Source: Quillaja saponaria
Taxonomy: Eukaryota; Streptophyta; Magnoliopsida; Fabales; Quillajaceae
NCBI GenBank assembly: GCA_029379385.1
Contig: CM055612.1
Coordinates: forward strand, 14,074,001 to 14,138,000
DNA: 64,000 bases
Direction: 5' to 3'
How positions within the stretch are numbered: position 1 is the stretch's first letter; the number at the start of each line of letters is the position of its first letter. This document shows, piece by piece, positions 58,000-64,000 of the stretch. The notes under the pieces are model-generated. The model saw nothing but the letters and a program-made list of their open reading frames with translations. It ran no database searches and was not told the origin of the DNA. The translations under genes and the position numbers were made by a program.

Positions 58000-58477
58000 T
58001 TTATGCATTCAGGGTTCTTCTACAAATTCAAATTTAATTTGTCTACCCTTTACAGTAGTTTCTACCCGCGATTCAGTCTATCTTAGAAATAAGGAATAAC
58101 ATGTGTAGAAAATGGTTTCCTAGAATCACTCCCTGGGCTAAGCCTTTGACTAGAACAAAGGGTAAAGGAAAACATACCTTGTTATTACAGATTGCCGCAT
58201 TAAACAATTTTTAGTCTATAATTAGACGATTTCTTTCCGTGGCATGGAATATTTGTGTAGTTTTCTGAAAGTACTTGGATGGGACTAGTCCTTCATTAAT
58301 GCAGTTTAAATCTGCTACCGAATCTATTAAGGCAACATACTGAAAACTAAATTCATTATTCACAACTATAGTTATTTTAGTAAACCATTTTTGTGCTATG
58401 ACTAAGTCTATAGCACAAATCCATCCTTCTGGATCATTAAGAATGTTTACAGTTCCTTCTTCGGGTTCTTGTATCAT
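58000..58477 (-). pseudogene. Pararetrovirus protease, copy B
   Basis: The active-site triad is DSVA (about 58,323-58,312) instead of DSGA, so the flap glycine is lost. The frame ends at 58,211. A later part with the KGLAQG-like block is in another frame (58,160-58,130). Confidence 0.8.
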
Positions 58478-58519
58478 TATACCTTTTCCTTTGTTTTCAG
58501 GTTTTGAATTTTTTGTTTC

Positions 58520-60900
58520 TTTTGATGATTCCTATAGTCTTGGAATTGATCTTCATCCGACTCTTCTAGATTAGAAACTCTTTGTTTTAGAGTTCTTACT
58601 TCTTCCTTTATTTCATTAATTTCTAATTTTAACTCATCAATAATTGGTTCTTTTGATGAAGAGTTAACAGTTTTTACTCTTTCAATTATATTTTTAAAGG
58701 AATAAGAATAATCTTTTATACTTCCTTTTATACTTCAGGGTCTGAAATTTTATCAACTAAGTCTAAAATTAGAATTTCTTCTTTTGACAAGACATTTATA
58801 TTAAGATTATTTAATCCTATAGTTTTTAGGATACATTCATCACAATCATTATCAGAACAACATTTTGATTTTTCAGACTATTCTGACTCAGAGTTATATT
58901 CATTTTCTGACTCTTCTAGACTTGAATTTGATTTATACTGCTCTATTATAAAAGTATTCAATTGTTCCTTTTCTTCGTCAGAGTCTTCTAATAATATTTG
59001 ACATAAGGATTTCTTTAATCCTTCATCAATTTGAAGTGCATTTATTTTCTTTTTAACCCTTACATTTATTTTGGAAATAGGTGGTTTTCCACACTTATAA
59101 CATATAGGAACCTTTTTATAATTAGTTTTCCTTGACTAAAGGTTTCTTGCTGGGTTTATAATAACCAGTTTTTGTTTTTTTCATTCCTTTTATATTGTTT
59201 TCTCTTGTAAGGTTTATTAGAGAATTTCTTTTGAAATTTATAAGTCTTTTTAGACTGCTTGTGGGATATCCAAATTGTTCACAGAAGTTTCCTAAAGCTC
59301 TTTTACCACTTAATTTTTCTTTGTCATTTTGTCGTTTTAACCTAGTATCATTACATAATGATATTCCTTCTGATACAATCTCTGAAGCTAACTCTCTATA
59401 AGTATCGCTATTGTATGGTATATTACCACCATGCTTATCTTTTAGCTTATTTTTTATTTTGTCAGCAAATAGAGTTGGGAGACCTGCTAAAAACTTTTCT
59501 TTCCAAAAGTCAAATTAATTGTCTGGTCTCTGATAAACTCTAGATAAGAACACATCTTTATATCACTGAAAGTGAGATAGATTTGGACACCTAAGATTAA
59601 TCAATTGTTCATGTGATCTATCTAACCTAAGCATATTAGCTCCTACAAAGTGGTTTATAATTGTATAGATTAATGTGTTAACTATATCAGTTATCAGATT
59701 TCCATTTTCCTGTTTTATAGAATTTAAGATCTCTTGTTTAGAGATATCTGACAGGTGGAAATCCTACCAACCAAACAATTTTCCTATAAACCCACTGATT
59801 ATGGCTAAGGCTTATTTCCCTATCAGTGTTACTATTAGACCTACATGCTAGACATAGCATGTGTTTCGTTGTTTGGAGGATTTGATATTCTGCCAATCCA
59901 TCAATATTCCATTCTACTATGGACTTACCATCAAACTGGACCCTGTCTTGGATGGCATTATCTTTATACTGAAGATCTAACGGCGAGGCTCTTGGGTAAT
60001 ACATTTTAGATGGGACTGTTGGAGTTGTCTTATTCCAATGAAGTTTATTAACTTCTAAATGTGAGTCTTTTCCTGATTTTGACTCAGTATATCGACACAT
60101 TTCTTTTCAAATATGTTCAGGTGCTGTAACTTGTTGACTAATTCATTCACAAAGTTTTTATCATTAATCCTAGATTCTTTTCTGAATTTTAGATTGACTT
60201 ATGGTGGTGGCTTCATCATGATTGGATTTATCTTAGCAGATTCTTTACTAGAAAATCCTGATGCCTGAAGAATTATTTGTTGGGAAGATTTTTCCTGAAT
60301 TAGAAAATTTTCAATCCTTAAGGACTATTTTCCTAAAGACTGAAGAAATAAATTTGTGTAATTATTTTGGTTTGATATTTAAACCAAGGCACTTGACGTG
60401 GATGCTTCTTTTGGTATAGCTGAATAAGGATTAGCTATTATTTCACCTTTAGATTTTTTAACTGAAAGTGTTGACTCTGGGGGATGAACTGTTTCTATAT
60501 TCTTTCCCTCCCTGGTGAAAAAGTTTTGATAAGCAGTTTCTAAAACATTAACGAATTTCGGATCCTCAAAATTAGGCCAATCTTTTTTATGGAACCTAAA
60601 GGCTCGTTCAAGCCTCTTAAAGAATGCTAGCTTTTTATGGAATTTTTCCATATACTGCTTATGCATAGAGATCCAGTAATCTCTTTCTTTTTCACTAAAA
60701 GTTGTATAAAACCATTTATGTTTAATGGTAAATGGACGTAACGACTTTGTGGGGGATAACATGCATACGTTGTATCCATTTCAGAGGGTGTTGGTGAATT
60801 ATTTCTTGAGAGTGATTTTAACCCTAACTCTGAAGGTGTTTCCACTTGGTACTGAGGGTGACTAACCTGATCTTTGGATTTTATTATTCCCTCAATTACC
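58520..60900 (-). pseudogene. Pararetrovirus capsid region, copy B
   Basis: Includes the piece missing from copy A, notably an open 120-codon segment at 60,100-59,738. The zinc knuckle (~59,107-59,060) keeps CYKC but loses its His and last Cys by a small indel. The coiled-coil piece lies at 58,690-58,540. Several stops and frameshifts. Confidence 0.82.
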
Positions 60901-61585
60901 TGTGCTCTTTCAGTTTCAGTGGTAGGAATTGAAGACGTAGACCTCCTTCTAGAAGACTCTCCTAGATTCAGTTTAATCTTTCTGTTTGCAGAGAATTTTA
61001 TTTCTACATCTCCATCAGTATATTCAATTACTGATTCTAGGTCTCTAGACTCTATTTTCTTAGGAGGAATTCCTTGATCAATTTTCCAAGTCTCAAGAAG
61101 ATTTACCTGATCCCAAGTGATTGTCTTTGGTACTACCATATTGGTCTTAGCTGGATTAGCTATAAAAAGTGTGGTTTCACCTCATTTTGACTCAATCTTA
61201 GCATTTGGAGCCATAGTGTTCATTACCTTTTAATAAATCCTATATATTAGGACTACATTTTCTGATCCTGGTAACATGTCAAAACCATGAGACTAAATAT
61301 TTAAAGTTAATGCATTCATTATGTTTTGATCAATTAAGGACATTGAAAAATTAGGATAACAGCTAAAGAAGATGTTCGACCATCACAAAGACTTGATTCT
61401 ATACACCCTAATAAAGAGTCTGAAAACTTATTATGTCTTGTGTCCCTTACACATATAAGGGCAGAAGTATTTAGTCCAAATCTAGTTAAAGATTTTAACG
61501 CCACTTGAACCATTCCTTTAAGGTAATAGACTCTTCCATTGTTTTAATTATATAGTCTTGTTTTAAACTAAAATTACCTTCCTAT
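60850..61585 (-). pseudogene. Pararetrovirus movement protein, copy B, 5'-truncated
   Basis: Begins at the host junction, about 70-80 codons into the protein. The stretch 61,139-60,850 is open and matches the second half in copy A (40,049-40,340) with few changes. The middle part (61,500-61,140) has frameshifts. Confidence 0.8.
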
Positions 61586-61685
61586 AGGTTTAAGTATTAT
61601 TTATTTTTCTTATTAAGAGTTTAGTATTAGATTTTCTTATATTTTATCTTGGACTATTTTTCTTTTGTTTTTCACCATTCAACAC
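61582..61685 (+). repeat. Host sequence duplicated at the virus right border
   Basis: Matches 54,577-54,683 at about 95 percent, differing in a T-run length and a few bases. A shared 'ctat(a/g)gg' at the virus/host border is microhomology. Confidence 0.88.
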
Positions 61686-61802
61686 TTATTTCTTAGGTAT
61701 TGAACTAAAGAACTTGAAATGGATTTCCATTTTCGAGTGAAATTTGTTTTATTTTTTAGTGCACTTTCATGAAATTTCTTATATTATTTTCAATGCTAAC
61801 AG

Positions 61803-62322
61803 ATAAGATCCATATAAAATTGGGTCAAGGAACCTTTGGTTAGGTTATGGAATGCTGGGACAGAGAAAGAAAGGAAATGGTAGCAATAAAAATTGATCTT
61901 GGAATTAGGAAGTACCGAGAAGCTGCTATGATAGAAATTAAACTACTACATTAGCTTGGAAAACATGATAAAGGTGGCAGTTGGCGAGTAACATTAATTG
62001 TAGTCTCACCAGATACCTCTAGTGCAGTGAAAAACTTTTTGGAATCTTTATCGTTTGTTACATTGGTTTCTAACTTGCAGTAGTGTGCAAATACGAAACT
62101 TGTTTGATTATCTTTATGTATTGTAAGTAATTGATTGATTGATTTTCCCAACTCACAACGAACTTGGGGGTTTAAGAATTTTGGGTCAACTCAAATGGTT
62201 TCAACATATGTTTGAGAAACTTGGACTTAGCTTATACGATTTTCTTCGAAAAACAATTATCTCTCATTTCCCATTGATCTTGTCCTTGAGATAGGCAGAC
62301 AATTGTTGGAATGTATAGCATG
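61803..62322 (+). pseudogene. LAMMER-type kinase (AFC family) pseudogene, three exons
   Basis: Exon 61,803-61,980 begins after 'aacag' and gives KIHIKLGQGTFG*VMECWDR and MVAIKI, KYREAAMIEI, LGKHDKGG. This is the glycine loop and catalytic Lys region, with two in-frame TAG codons. Exon 62,081-62,122 corresponds to VQIRNLFDY. Exon 62,211-62,322 gives FEKLGLSLYDFLRK, then after a lost A in the A-run at ~62,249 it continues as FPIDLV and EIGRQLLEC. AFC kinases phosphorylate SR splicing factors in the nucleus. Exon borders match the family, so this is a decayed genomic copy rather than a processed one. The catalytic loop and the EHLAMER motif are absent from the window. The donor after exon 1 is mutated (AG|TT). 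Confidence 0.88.
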
Positions 62323-62689
62323 TGTGTAATATTTACTTGAGTCTATTCTACTTTCTTCTTTTATGTGAGACTAAAGTCTATAACCCTGTAGTTTCAATGA
62401 GATTTTAGTGTCATCCGTTTTAGCATAAAGATGATAAGTGTAGTCCATCTCACTGATTTTTAATGCATGTTTTATATACAAACCTAATAGGGGGGAAATA
62501 GTTTAAGGAATTCTTGCTCTTTGTTGTTAATTTCTTTTGATTATTTAGGATTTCCCAATTAGAACTTTCATCTTTTGGGTGGGATTATAAGGCTAAAACC
62601 ATTTAGCTAAAGATATATTAATGCTTAATGGGGTGGTATGCATGTTGAAGCTTAGGTTTTCTATCATTTATCTAAAGTTGAATTTGCTT

Positions 62690-63989
62690 GAATCTATTTT
62701 GGTACAAGTGAACTTATATTAAAACAGTAAAGTAAATAAATGGAATGTTGATCTTTGAAAATTAAATTAAAATAGCTAAGTAAGCAATAAAAATAAGAGA
62801 ATCAAATCTGAATGTGAAAAACAATTTTCAGCCGAAATTTATTAAACTAAGCAAACAACCAATGATCTGTAAGATTCAATTGCAAATAAGCTTTCGCCAA
62901 GATTCATGAGCTATTAATCATTGAAAGCAAAACAAGTCCAATTTGAATACACACATATGCATGCAAATTAACCATGGAAACAAATCTTTCCTACGTATCC
63001 TTAGCTCTTTGTTAATTAGGTCAAGTGGAATAACTAACACTAATTACATAATAACCCTCATCAAGCATTATGGATTTAATTACATGAAAGCATTACGAAC
63101 TAGATAGGTGCAATTGATTCTAAATAATTAACACAAAAGTGGCATTAACTTAGTCTAGATTAGACTTTCTAAAGCAACATACAAACAAACTCATATTTAA
63201 TTCAAGTGCTACTTTTACTACTCATGTTAATTAATCATGTAAAAGCATTAATCAATTAACTACCATCAGATTACATGTATCAATCTATAATATGTACATT
63301 ATAACAAACTAAAACACATAATCAATAAGCAATTAACCAAGAAAAACATGAATACTTGCATGTGTGTATAACATCAAATTTTCTCTTAAAAACAGATTCT
63401 CATAATAGCTTCATAAGTCAAAGTTCTTACCTCTTGCAATTGAACAAAAGCTTAAGCTAGCTTCATCATTACTTGGAAAGAAAATATTATATTCATTGTA
63501 TGAAATTTAGAGAGAAAAGAAGAAGAAAGTGTGTGTGAAAAGGATGGCAAGGACTCTTCCAACAAGAAGGAAAATCTTTTCCTACTTAATAGCTAATTCC
63601 TTATTAGATTAGATTTTCACTTCATATTCTATTTAAAATTTGAATATTCTGAGCTGATCTTCAATCCTAATCCCAATGGGATTCCTTTCCAAAGTTAGAT
63701 TTCTCATATGACTTGGATATATATCTTGTTTTAATCCTAATCCCAATAGGATTCCTTATGTAGAAATGCTTATGCCACTAGGATTCCTAATCCAATTAGA
63801 ATTTGCATTCATCAACTCATAGACTCATCTCAATGCTTATTCTAGTCCTTAGCTTACATGCTCAAATGTATAATGTCTCCAAAGCTCTATTAAACACAAA
63901 ACAAGATAAATAAACTAAGTTAAGACATAAAATATGCATAAAAGACTAAGAATAGGGTTCTAAAAAGATATAATAATATGTGTGTATCA
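62690..63989 (-). repeat. Probable LTR reaching the window edge, minus orientation
   Basis: On the minus strand TGATACACACATATT at 63,989 looks like an LTR start. It is followed by repeated 'aatcc(t/c)aatcccaat(a/g)gga' words (63,665 and 63,735), a CT-rich leader-like stretch (63,540-63,480) and long AT-rich sequence to ~62,690. It resembles Tat-lineage gypsy LTRs, but no second copy, PPT or primer site is visible, so ends and family are tentative. 62,323-62,690 shows nothing else. Confidence 0.35.
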
Positions 63990-64000
63990 ACGATCTTTTA

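Larger units (their letters stand above)
54685..61585 (-). mobile_element. Endogenous pararetrovirus (Caulimoviridae), copy B, nearly full length
   Basis: On the minus strand this runs from inside the movement protein (61,585) through capsid, protease, RT, RNase H, ORF2 and the intergenic region, and ends at the first bases of the tRNA primer site (54,687-54,684). It is missing only about the first 70-80 movement-protein codons and the leader. Fewer deletions than copy A, but stops and frameshifts throughout. It sits between two copies of a ~105 bp host sequence. Integration was probably by host DNA repair, since these viruses have no integrase. Confidence 0.93.

Overview
The window is plant nuclear DNA, almost certainly from a eudicot. 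It is AT-rich, intron-bearing and packed with plant-specific repeats: Athila-type Ty3/gypsy elements, a Mutator-like element (MULE), a plant-mobile-domain gene, a Xa21/EFR-class receptor kinase and endogenous pararetrovirus (Caulimoviridae) copies. The species cannot be fixed from the sequence. Only one host gene looks close to functional (the receptor kinase, 22.4-25.6 kb). The rest is nested mobile DNA plus gene debris.

Layout. 0-7.5 kb: two diverged LTR-like repeats in the same orientation around a minus-strand gypsy gag remnant, with a 39-base poly(C) run. 7.9-11.2 kb: an array of related repeat units, with a ~250 bp tandem repeat carrying tRNA-like B-box motifs. 11,185-20,100: an 8.9 kb MULE inserted into one array unit. 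It is flanked by a perfect 10-bp target duplication (TTAAATCTGG), and an uninterrupted sister unit at 10,580 shows the empty site. On the minus strand it carries a mudrA transposase with several stop codons and, 135 bp downstream, a multi-exon plant mobile domain (PMD) gene. 20.1-21.2 kb: the rest of the interrupted unit and a copia-like LTR. 22.4-25.6 kb: an LRR receptor-like kinase of the non-RD class whose exon-2 acceptor and APE motif are damaged.

26.6-32.7 kb: an Athila-type element with gag and protease but no polymerase. 32.8-35.2 kb: a ~168 bp tandem array split by a 1,567 bp solo LTR. 37.2-45.5 kb: a pararetrovirus copy joined head to head with a second fragment. 46.9-50.9 kb: a minus-strand Athila 3' end whose interior is interrupted by a 1,443 bp solo LTR with a perfect CTTAG target duplication. 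52.1-53.2 kb: a CACTA-like subterminal segment and an auxin-response-factor (ARF10/16-type) pseudogene fragment. 54.7-61.6 kb: a nearly full-length, inverted second pararetrovirus copy that ends at its tRNA primer site and is flanked by a ~105 bp host duplication. 61.8-62.3 kb: a LAMMER/AFC kinase pseudogene. 62.7-64 kb: a probable LTR that reaches the window edge.

How it fits together: no pathway is encoded. The window is a stack of insertions whose relative order can be read from nested target duplications. The most interesting items are the composite MULE with its PMD gene, the pararetrovirus integration junctions, and the splice/APE lesion in the receptor kinase. A ~400 bp indel-rich duplication inside the PMD gene looks like an assembly artefact and should be checked before that gene is interpreted.
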